A DNA stretch of 64,000 nt from JAGQRJ01 sp041402045 (GTDB lineage Bacteria; Planctomycetota; J058). The stretch is from positions 56,595 to 120,594 of the forward strand of contig JAWKSZ010000018.1 of the NCBI GenBank assembly GCA_041402045.1, written 5' to 3'. Below, one piece after another: positions 57,191 through 64,000 of this stretch. The notes beneath the pieces were generated by a model. It was not told where the DNA came from. It did no database searches and saw only the letters and a list, made by a program, of their open reading frames with translations. Made by a program: the position numbers and the translations under genes. The stretch's first letter is position 1. Each line of letters begins with the position of its first letter.

Positions 57191-58084
57191 ATGGACGACC
57201 TGCCGCAACCGAACTACGCCAAGCCCGCGGGAATGCTCGGGCTCGCGATCGGGCTCTCCTGCATGGGGCTGTTCCTGGTCGTGGGCGCGCTCACCGCCGG
57301 CATGGCCCTGTTCACCGCCCAGAGCCGGCGCGCGACGATCCGAATGGAGCAGGCGCGGGTCGAGGCCGAGCGCGCGCGGGAGGCGTTCCAGGCCGAGCAG
57401 GAGGCCTCGCGGGTGACCTTGCTCCTGGCGGCGCGGCAGGCCGATCGCGGCCAGGTGCAGGCCACCGCCGACGTCCTGCGCGAGCGCCTGCGCCTGGCGG
57501 GGATCGAGGGCGAGGTCGGCGTGCGCGCGGACCTCAAGCTCCAGATCCAGCTTCCGGGCGAGGGCCTGGAGTCGGCGATCGACCTCTTGCTCGCCGGGGG
57601 CGACCTGCAGTTCAAGCTGGTCTCGACCCTCGCTGGCGCGGCGCGGGACGAGGCCGTGGCCGAGGTCGAGGCCGCCAAGGCGGCGGGGACCTACGACCCC
57701 GAGACCGCGCCCTTCGACGTCGGCCACTCGCGCACCGGCGAGGCCGTGCTCATGGAGAACCCGGGGGTCCCGGGCTACTTGCTGACCGAGGTCACCAAGT
57801 CGGTCGACGGCGACGGCAACCCCGCGATCGGGTTCACCTTCGGCGAGGCCGGGCGCGAGCGCTTCCGCAAGCTCACCGGCGAGAACCTGCAGCGCAACCT
57901 CGCGATCGTGCTCGACGGCGTCGTGCGCGACACCCCCACGATCCTGGCCGAGATCCAAGGCTCGGGGATCCTCAACAACCCCGGCGGCTTCACCACCGAG
58001 GAGCAGGAGCGGCTGGTGACGGTGCTCCGCTCGGGCAAGCTCCCGGTCGACCTCGACCTCGAGAGCCAGGACGTGGGTGAGTAG
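57191..58084 (+). CDS. SecD-like periplasmic head protein (no transport domain)
   Basis: This 297-residue protein has one N-terminal span (about 18-42) and a long helix, then residues 95-290 that match the first periplasmic (P1) domain of SecD: 'VLRERLRLAGIEGEVGVRADLKLQIQLPGEG', 'FKLV', 'VTKSVDGDGNPAIGFTFGEAGRERFRKLTGENLQRNLAIVLDGVV' and 'VTVLRSGKLPVDLDL'. The remaining transmembrane part of SecD is absent. It cannot be a translocase by itself; it may be an accessory exporter subunit or a sensory head. A damaged copy follows immediately. Confidence 0.82.
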   Translation: MDDLPQPNYAKPAGMLGLAIGLSCMGLFLVVGALTAGMALFTAQSRRATIRMEQARVEAERAREAFQAEQEASRVTLLLAARQADRGQVQATADVLRERLRLAGIEGEVGVRADLKLQIQLPGEGLESAIDLLLAGGDLQFKLVSTLAGAARDEAVAEVEAAKAAGTYDPETAPFDVGHSRTGEAVLMENPGVPGYLLTEVTKSVDGDGNPAIGFTFGEAGRERFRKLTGENLQRNLAIVLDGVVRDTPTILAEIQGSGILNNPGGFTTEEQERLVTVLRSGKLPVDLDLESQDVGE

Positions 58085-58990
58085 TTGAGTAGCGAAGTGG
58101 GGGAGGGCCAAGGCTCGCTGTGGCCCGTCCTCGCGATCTCCTGTGCGGGGCTCATGGTCCTGATCGTGGCTGGAGGCGTCGCGTTCTACGTGTTCCAGCT
58201 CCGCGCGCTGCGGCGCGACGCGGCGTCCGCTACGGCACTGGTCGCTGAAGGGTCGCTGCAGTCCGTCGTGCTGGCGCCGCGCGGCGGGGCCTCGCCCGAG
58301 GAGCTCGAGGCGACCGCCGCCGCGCTGCGCGCGCGGCTCGACGCTGCGGGTGTCGGTCAGCTCAGCAGCGTCGACGTCCGCGCCGACGGCCGGCTCGTCG
58401 TGCAGCTCCCCCTCGAGGACTCGGCGCACGCGCAGCCGCTGCTCCTGACGCGCGGTGACCTGCGCTTCGAGCTCGTCTCACCCTTGGCGGGCGCGGAGCT
58501 CGAGCGTGCCCTCGCTGCCGCGGCGACCCGCGCGGAGGACCCCGACGCGTCCCACCAGGTCGCGGTCACCCCGGAGGGCGGCCGTGCTCCTGGAGGCCCC
58601 CGGGGTCTCGGGCGCCGCTGAGCGAGGTCACGGCGGAGGGCCGGCAGGTGACCCTCCGCTTCGACGACGCCGGCGCGGAGCGGCTGAGTGAGCTCACCCG
58701 CGCGGCGAAGGGCCGTCAGCTCGCGATCGCGCTGGACGGCGTCGTGCTCCAGATCGCCACGCTGCGCGGCTCGGCTCCGCGAGCGCGGCTTCTCGAGTTC
58801 GGCAGCAGCACCGCTCTCGCGCGCAGAGCGCGACGAGCTCCTGCTCCGGCTGCACGCGGGGCGGTTTCCGCTGGAGCTCGACCTCGAGGTCGAGGAGCCG
58901 GACGCGGCCTGCGAAGGCGGCGCCGACGAGCGAGGCGCAGGTGAGGTCGAGCCGCCGGGCGCCGGCGACTGGCGCACCACCTACTGCTCG
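58085..58990 (+). pseudogene. Second SecD-like paralogue, frame-interrupted
   Basis: TTG 58085 directly follows the first SecD-like stop. It has a membrane span ('LWPVLAISCAGLMVLIVAGGVAFYVF') and the same P1 pattern ('ELEATAAALRARLDAAGVGQLSSVDVRADGRLVVQLPLED', 'LRFELVSPL'). Near 58590 the frame changes; 'LTEVTAEGRQVTLRFDDAGAERLSELTRAAKGRQLAIALDGVVLQIATL' reads on in a new frame to about 58770, and 'SERDELLLRLHAGRFPLELDLEVEEP' in a third. The whole domain is present, so damage is limited to two or more single bases. The pair arose by tandem duplication. Confidence 0.75.
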
Positions 58991-60782
58991 GCGTCGCGTT
59001 CTGGATCGTGGGCTCGACCTCCGGCGCCTCGAGCTCGCGCCCGAGCTTGGCCGAGCAGCTCCAGCGCGTCCCCCGAGGGCTCGCCCTCGTAGTGCCCGTC
59101 ATCGAGGCCCGGGCTCAAGCTCCCATCAGCTGGTGCGCGCGCGCCGGTCGACGGGCGCGTCGATCGCCCGCAGGCGGACCACGATCCCGCCAGCCCCTCG
59201 CCGCTCGGCCCCACGACCTTGCCGTGCAGGGTCGCGGGAGCGCGAGGCCCACGAGGGACAGCCCCTCGAGGTCGTGTCGGGGCCGAGCTCCAGGGCCGGG
59301 CGCACCACCAGCCCGTCCTCCGCGGCCGCGCCGGAACAGGCGGTAGCTCCCGGCCGGCAGGTCGCCGAGGGCAGAAGGCCGGCGTCGTCGGTCTGGGTCT
59401 GCCCCAGGTAGTCGCCGCGCTTGATCATGAACACCCCGGCGTTCACGGGGGCTCCCCCGTGGGCCCTCGACCCGACCGCTGACCTGGGCGCCGCGGGGCA
59501 CGATACGTCCTGGGTCGACCCGCGCGCGACCTCGGCCCTGCCGCCCTCGAGGAAGGCGGCCGCTGTCCGCGGCGCAGGACCTCGAGGCGGTAGACCCCGG
59601 GGTAGAGGTTGGCCACGGCGAAGCGGCCGTCGGCGTCGCTCTCGGCGTCGCGGCGCACGTCGCCCTGGAGCTCGACCGCGCGCACCCGCAGGCCGGCCAG
59701 CGGCTCGCCGTCGGGGGTCGTGAGCCGCCCCTCGATCCGGGCCGCCTCGTGCAGCACGAAGTCCTGGCGCTGCTCGCGGGCCGAGATCTGCAGCGGGACC
59801 CGGCAGCTCAGCCCGCGGTCTCCGCTGCGCACGAAGACCTCGACCGGCCCCGGCGCGAGGCCGTCGAGCCCGTAGGCCCCTTGCTCGTCGGCGCGGGTCT
59901 CGCCCAGGCGCTCGCCCCCGCGGTAGACGAAGAGCTGCGCGCCGGCCTGGGCCGCGCCGTCGGGCTGGTAGACGGTCCCGCTCAGGCGCCCGCCGCGCTG
60001 GAGCGCGAGGGCGACCTCGCCCCCCTGGGCCTCGGTGACCACGACCTGCTCCAGCTCGGTGCGCACGAAGCCCTGGGCCTCGGCGCTCACCCGGTAGACG
60101 CCCTCGCGCAGGTTCAGCGCGAACGCGCCCTGGGCGTCGCTCTCCGCGCCCCCGCCGCCGCCGCGTCGGTCGCCGGCGACGCGCACCCGGGCCCCGGCCA
60201 GCGGGCGCCCGGCGGGGTCGGTGACCTTGCCGACGAGGCGCGCGCCGCGCTCGAGGCGCAGCTCGCCCAGGTCGTGCACGGCGCCCGCGACCTCGGCCGC
60301 GCTGGCTGCGCACGTGGTCGCTGGCGCGGATCTCGGTCAGAGCTGCCCCGGGCGGACCTCGCCTTGGAAGCGGCCCAGGGCGTCGGTGCTCAGCTCCAGC
60401 CGGGTCGGTCGCCTCCGGCGCGAGGGCACCGTCAGCCACACCTGGGCCCCGGCGCGCGGCACCCCGTCGGCGCCGAGCACGACCCCGCGCACGAGGGTCC
60501 GCGACGCCGGCTCCGGCGCGGCCTCCGCGTCGGGTCGCGCGGCGCCACCTTCCGCGTCGGCTCGGCCGTGGCCTCGACCTCGCGGGCGACGCCTCCGCCG
60601 CCCAGGGCGGGCGGCGTCCTCGGCCTCGGCGTGGATCGGGCGTAGCTGGCCCCTGCCGGAGCGTGGGCGCCGTCCAGACGGGTGGCGTGGCCGGGGTCCT
60701 CGGCGAACACCCCCGACAGCGCCCACGCCGCGACGCCAGCGACGACGAGCGCCCCGGTCAGATACAGGCTGCGGGTGCGCAT
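58981..60782 (-). pseudogene. Secreted carboxypeptidase-regulatory-like repeat protein, frame-interrupted
   Basis: ATG 60782 opens a signal/anchor ('LYLTGALVVAGVAAWALSGV') and a Pro-rich stretch. Then comes a series of CarboxypepD_reg-like (Ig-fold) units: 'LVRGVVLGADGVPRAGAQVWL' in a second frame, and from 60279 to about 59555 the longest clean part, with four units such as 'GRLSGTVYQPDGAAQAGAQLFVYRGGE' and 'IEGRLTTPDGEPLAGLRVRAVE'. From about 59550 to the end, pieces ('GVFMIKRGDYLGQTQTDDAG', 'GLSLVGLALP', 'GIVVRLRAIDAP') come from alternating frames. I cannot fix the stop: 59126 and 58981 are both possible. It is probably a surface protein of about 590 residues. Confidence 0.72.
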
Positions 60783-60842
60783 AGGGGCGTTACGCGCCCT
60801 GCCGCGGCGCGTTGGTCACAGGCGTGTAACGTGCCCGCGGGC

Positions 60843-61898
60843 TCACGCGCCCCGGGCGATCAGCACCGCCACGAGCACGATCAGCACGAGCACGAGCGCC
60901 GAGAGCACCCGATCGCCGCCCACAGGGCCGGAAGTGGGCGCGATCCCGCCGCCCTCGCCGGAGGTCCGGCCGCCGGTCAGCTTCTCCAGGTGCTGGGCCG
61001 TGGCCCCCCGCCCGAGGGCCTCGAGGTCCTCGGCCAGGCGCTCCGCGTCGGGGTAGCGGTCGCCGGGGTCCTTGGCCAGCAGCCGACCGACCACCGCCTC
61101 GATCGCCGCCGAGAGCGTGGGGTTGCGGTCGCGCAGCGGCGGCGGCAGGTCCGTCGCCAGGCGCTGCAGCACCCGCGCCGCGGACTTGTCGGGGAACGGG
61201 ACCGTGCCGCTGGCCAGCTCGTAGAGGGTCACCCCCAGGCTGTAGAGGTCGGCGCGGTGGTCGAGGTCGAGGCCCCGCGCCTGCTCGGGGGCCATGTACT
61301 GCGGCGAGCCCAGGATCGCGCCCTTCATCGTCACGCGGTTCGGCCCCTCGTCCTCGCTCTCGCGCAGGAGCCCGAGCCCGATCAGCTTGACCTCACCCTG
61401 GGCGTTGACCAGGAGGTGCTCCGGCTTGACGTTGCGGTGCACGAGGCCCTGCTCGTGGAGGTAGGCCAGCCCGCGCGCGAGCTGCGCGCCGAGCCGCAGG
61501 GTCTGGGCCTCGTCCAGGCGCCCGCGCTGCGCGAGCACCTCCTTGAGGGTCGGCCCGTCGAAGTAGGCCATGGCCAGGTAGTAGGTCCCGAGCTCCTCGC
61601 CGGCGTCGAGCAGACGCACGACGTTCGGGTGGCTGAGCCCGAACAGCGCGCGGGCCTCGCGCAGGAAGCGCTTGCCGGCGCTCGGCGAGCGTTGCACCAC
61701 CTGCTGGGGCAGGATCTTGAGCGCGACCGCCGTGCCCTGCGGGCTGCGGGCGAGGAACACCGTGCTCTGCGAGGGACCGAGCTTCTTGATCAGCTCGTAG
61801 CCCGCGATGTTCCGCCCGATCGCGATCGGCCCCGGCTGAGGGGCGGTCAGGTCGACGCGGCCGGAGCCTGAGGGGTGTCCGGGTCCCGAGGTCTGCAC
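60843..61898 (-). CDS. Predicted pseudokinase, tail-anchored
   Basis: This 351-residue protein has a clear bacterial Ser/Thr kinase fold but has lost key residues. The Gly loop is 'LGPSQSTVFLA' (no GxGxxG). Lys is kept in 'VALKILP'. The catalytic loop is 'HRNVKPEHLLV' (Asp to Asn, and Asn to His). The Mg-binding DFG is 'LIGLGLL' (no Asp). Substrate region 'GSPQYMAPEQ' and the rest are normal, and the C-terminus is a membrane tail ('ALVLVLIVLVAVLIARGA'). It is therefore probably a phospho-independent scaffold or regulator. It starts at GTG 61898, divergent from the SHOCT gene. Confidence 0.88.
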   Translation of the reverse strand: MQTSGPGHPSGSGRVDLTAPQPGPIAIGRNIAGYELIKKLGPSQSTVFLARSPQGTAVALKILPQQVVQRSPSAGKRFLREARALFGLSHPNVVRLLDAGEELGTYYLAMAYFDGPTLKEVLAQRGRLDEAQTLRLGAQLARGLAYLHEQGLVHRNVKPEHLLVNAQGEVKLIGLGLLRESEDEGPNRVTMKGAILGSPQYMAPEQARGLDLDHRADLYSLGVTLYELASGTVPFPDKSAARVLQRLATDLPPPLRDRNPTLSAAIEAVVGRLLAKDPGDRYPDAERLAEDLEALGRGATAQHLEKLTGGRTSGEGGGIAPTSGPVGGDRVLSALVLVLIVLVAVLIARGA

Positions 61899-61941
61899 GC
61901 TCCGTCCCTCCTTGCGCTCAGCATACCTGCACGACCAGGGC

Positions 61942-61947
61942 TATAGT
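61942..61947 (+). promoter_or_regulatory. Candidate -10 (TATAGT) of the SHOCT gene
   Basis: AGGGCTATAGT lies 60 bases before ATG 62002. An almost identical AGGGCTCTATAGT lies before the next gene (see 62792). The repeated context suggests a shared promoter class, although -35 boxes are unclear. Confidence 0.45.
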
Positions 61948-62001
61948 AAGGGCACCCCTGGCGCCCCGCGCAGGGGCGCGTCGCCTCGAGGAGCTGCCCC
62001 C

Positions 62002-62760
62002 ATGGCCATGTGGAACCGCTTCAAACGCATGGTCAAGTCGAACGTCAACCGCCTGCGCGCCGACCCGGATCCCCTCGTGCGCGGCCTCGGCGGCTCCCAG
62101 GACAAGCTCGACGAGAACCTGGTCACGCTCAAGGCGCACCTGCGCGTGCTCGAGAAGCAGATCGAGCGGCTCCAGCGTCGCGAGGCCGAGCTCGCCGCCC
62201 TGGTGCAGGCCAGCGCCGCCCACGCCGCCACGACCAAGGCCCTGACCCACGAGACCGAGCTGCTCGAGGTCCGCCGGCAGCTCGCCGAGAAGCAGGCCGA
62301 CCTGCAGCAGACCCAGGCCGCCCTCGAGCGCGCGCAGGCGGTGAAGGCCGCCTACCGCGAGGTCTTGGACGAGAAGCCCGCCGTGGGTCCTGCCCCGAGC
62401 GTGGCCCCACCCAGCGCCCCTCCCAGCGCGGGCGCCGCGGCCTCGGCCGAGGCGGTCGCGGCCTGGGAGGCCGAGCAGAACGCCGCCCCCCGCCCCGAGC
62501 CCGCGCCGCTGGACCTCGAGATCCGCGTGCAGCCGCGGGGGCAGAAGACGATCGGCGACGCGGGCTCGGGCCCGGTGGTCCCAGGCCTGGAGGAGAGCCG
62601 CGAGATCTCGCCCAAGACCCTCGGCGAACGCCGCGAGAGCGAGCCCGTGGGCGGCGAAGCCCTGCTCAAGGAGCTCGAGAAGCTGGGCAAGCTGCGCGAG
62701 AGCGGCGCCCTCACCGAGGACGAGTTCACCCGGGCCAAGCGGCGGCTCCTCGGGGGCTGA
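62002..62760 (+). CDS. Coiled-coil protein with C-terminal SHOCT motif
   Basis: This 252-residue protein starts at ATG 62002 after GAGGAGC. Residues about 28-125 form a strong coiled coil ('LRVLEKQIERLQRREAELAALVQ', 'LLEVRRQLAEKQADLQQTQAALERAQ'). A Pro/Ala linker follows. Residues 222-250 are a SHOCT motif ('LLKELEKLGKLRESGALTEDEFTRAKRRLLGG'), a short helical adaptor seen at the end of many membrane or regulatory proteins. No enzymatic motif is present. The gene sits between two kinase-fold genes that lack catalytic residues and may act as their adaptor. Confidence 0.82.
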   Translation: MAMWNRFKRMVKSNVNRLRADPDPLVRGLGGSQDKLDENLVTLKAHLRVLEKQIERLQRREAELAALVQASAAHAATTKALTHETELLEVRRQLAEKQADLQQTQAALERAQAVKAAYREVLDEKPAVGPAPSVAPPSAPPSAGAAASAEAVAAWEAEQNAAPRPEPAPLDLEIRVQPRGQKTIGDAGSGPVVPGLEESREISPKTLGERRESEPVGGEALLKELEKLGKLRESGALTEDEFTRAKRRLLGG

Positions 62761-62791
62761 TCCCACACGAGCGCAAGGCGAAGCAGGGCTC

Positions 62792-62797
62792 TATAGT
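62792..62797 (+). promoter_or_regulatory. Candidate -10 (TATAGT) of the final gene
   Basis: AGGGCTCTATAGT lies 80 bases before GTG 62878. It closely matches the element upstream of the SHOCT gene (61942). Confidence 0.4.
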
Positions 62798-62877
62798 GCC
62801 TGTGACCCCGCGCGTGAGGACCGCTCCGCGCCGGGGTCGAACCCGTGACCCCCAAGGGTCGCGGGCGGGGAGGATCG

Positions 62878-64000
62878 GTGAAGGTCGGGACGCGGGTCGG
62901 TGGTGAGTTCGTACTCGAGGAGGAGCTCGGTCAGGGCGTCCTCGGGCGCACCTTCCGCGCGCGCCGCGGCACCGCAGGGCGACAGGTGGTGCTCAAGGTC
63001 CTCGACACGGAGGACTACGCCTACCTGCTCAAGACCCGCTACGGCGAGACCCACGTCAACGCCATGGACACCGCGCGGCTGCGCGGCTTCGAGCGGGTCT
63101 TCCTCGAGGACGGCCACGGCTACCTGCTCGCCGGCAAGCACTACGAGCGCTCCCTCGCCGCGCGCCTGAGCGAGGGCCCCCTCGAGCTGACCGAGTGCGC
63201 GCAGATCCTGCTCCCAGTCCTCGACACCGTGGACGCGCTGCACGCCCGCGGGCGCGCCCACGGCTGGATCAAGCCGCAGAACGTGCTCCTCGACCCGAAG
63301 TACGGTGTCGTCCTCAGCGACTGCGGGCACCTCCCGGTCGCGCAGCGACTGGAGCCCGAGCAGTTCCGCGCGTTCCTCGAGGCGCGCCCGGCCGACGCGG
63401 CGTTCCTCCCCGAGGGCACCCCCGAGGCGACCTTCGCCCGCGACGCGTTCGCCGTGCGCGCGCTGATCCTCGAGTGCCTGCCGCCCGACGCCCGCGCGCG
63501 CTTCGCCGAGGACGCGGAGGAGCGCGCGGACCTCGCCCGCTTGCGCCAGGCGCTGGAGGCCTGCTTGCCCGACCCCGCCGAGACCCCCTTGGCCGCGCCT
63601 GCGGCCGCGCTCGAGCCGTCGGTCGTGGCCGCGGCGGAGCCCGCCAGCGTCGACGTGGCCGACGACGACAGCGACCTGGACCTCAGCGGGCCCGCGCTGC
63701 TCGACGACGTCGACTCCGAGCCGCCGAGCCCCCAGGAGGTGGCCGCGGCCGCCCCGGACGACGCCTCCCTGTTCCTCGACCTCGACGGCGACGTCCTCAT
63801 GGACGACCTGCTCAAGGAGATCGACGACCTGCCCCTCGACGGCGACGGCGAGGAGACCGGCGGACTGACCGGGGTCATGAACGTCCCCGACGTGATCCTC
63901 AGCGGGGACGACGTCGCCGGCGCGTTGCTCGGCGCGGGCGGCTCGAACCTCGAGGAGCGCCGCGCGCTGCGCGCCCTGCGCCACGAGCCTGGGAGCGACC
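62878..64000 (+). CDS. Second predicted pseudokinase (partial, C-terminus missing)
   Basis: GTG 62878 follows GGGAGGATC. The visible 374 residues have a kinase-like fold with the Gly loop kept ('LGQGVLGRTFRA') and Lys in 'VVLKVLD'. The catalytic loop is 'AHGWIKPQNVLLD', where the HRD Asp is absent (the Asn is kept). The DFG site reads 'SDCGHL', so a metal-binding Asp may remain. After about 240 the sequence becomes long, acidic and disordered-looking, with 'DVADDDSDLDLSGPALLDDVDSE', 'FLDLDGDVLMDDLLKEIDDL' and 'GLTGVMNVPDVILSGDD'. Like its neighbour it may signal without phosphorylating, but the kept Gly loop and DCG mean ATP binding is possible. Confidence 0.82.
   Translation, partial: MKVGTRVGGEFVLEEELGQGVLGRTFRARRGTAGRQVVLKVLDTEDYAYLLKTRYGETHVNAMDTARLRGFERVFLEDGHGYLLAGKHYERSLAARLSEGPLELTECAQILLPVLDTVDALHARGRAHGWIKPQNVLLDPKYGVVLSDCGHLPVAQRLEPEQFRAFLEARPADAAFLPEGTPEATFARDAFAVRALILECLPPDARARFAEDAEERADLARLRQALEACLPDPAETPLAAPAAALEPSVVAAAEPASVDVADDDSDLDLSGPALLDDVDSEPPSPQEVAAAAPDDASLFLDLDGDVLMDDLLKEIDDLPLDGDGEETGGLTGVMNVPDVILSGDDVAGALLGAGGSNLEERRALRALRHEPGSD

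Noticed and set aside
58981..59346. Plus-strand hydrophobic frame ('LLLGVAFWIVGS...').
   Set aside because: It lies in the tail of the minus-strand repeat protein and has no start signal or family pattern; it is probably a chance frame.

Overview
This is 64 kb of very GC-rich DNA (roughly 70% or more by eye) from a large, regulation-heavy bacterial genome. The envelope looks Gram-negative: there is a GT9 heptosyltransferase, a KefB-type antiporter and several secreted or Tat-exported proteins. Many eukaryote-like Ser/Thr kinases (some tail-anchored), three RING or treble-clef zinc proteins, TPR/SARP/FHA regulators, a TMTC-like protein and SecD-like periplasmic heads point to Planctomycetota, or less likely Myxococcota. 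This is inferred from gene content only: no rRNA or marker gene is present, and I find no convincing tRNA, CRISPR array, prophage or insertion sequence.

Layout. 0-2.8 kb: a vWA (possibly TROVE/Ro60-like) protein translationally coupled to an unknown gene that runs off the left edge, then a repeat-filled gap. 2.8-8.5 kb: histidine kinase, DUF1294 protein, HEAT-like protein, amidase with four peptidoglycan-binding repeats, two small membrane proteins. 8.5-13.3 kb: KefB antiporter behind a hairpin that covers its Shine-Dalgarno, a DUF445 protein, SelO. 13.6-18.2 kb: a large RING-finger protein and a divergent LysR/intradiol dioxygenase pair. 18.3-26.5 kb: two unknown genes, a broken lysA, two RING-like genes, a broken M6 protease, a GH114-like protein. 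27-29.7 kb: GMC oxidoreductase operon. 30-39.4 kb, minus strand: a signalling block of SARP/NB-ARC/TPR activator, FHA-sigma54 activator, Ser/Thr kinase, a secreted GspG-tailed protein and an IPT/TIG protein. 39.4-40.7 kb: repeats including a 42-bp tandem array. 40.7-48.4 kb: helicase, SulP transporter, a less GC-rich island, glyoxalase, GT9 heptosyltransferase, DUF2752 and DUF4240. 48.5-55.6 kb: a tightly packed sugar-epimerase/GT2/wecB operon ending in a TPR kinase, divergent from a TMTC-like membrane protein. 55.7-64 kb: active tail-anchored kinase, SecD-like tandem duplicates, carboxypeptidase-regulatory-like protein, and two kinase-fold genes that lack catalytic residues flanking a coiled-coil/SHOCT gene.

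A caution for the whole window: at least ten otherwise well-conserved genes, including lysA, wecB and a glyoxalase, are interrupted by single-base frame changes, mostly in G/C-rich runs. Systematic indel errors in the assembly explain this better than mass gene decay, so 'broken' genes should be read as probably intact until the reads are checked.

The most interesting parts are the pair of kinase-fold proteins lacking catalytic residues around the SHOCT gene, the RING-type proteins, the SARP/FHA-sigma54/kinase cassette, the vWA gene pair at the left edge, and the masked ribosome-binding site of the antiporter gene.
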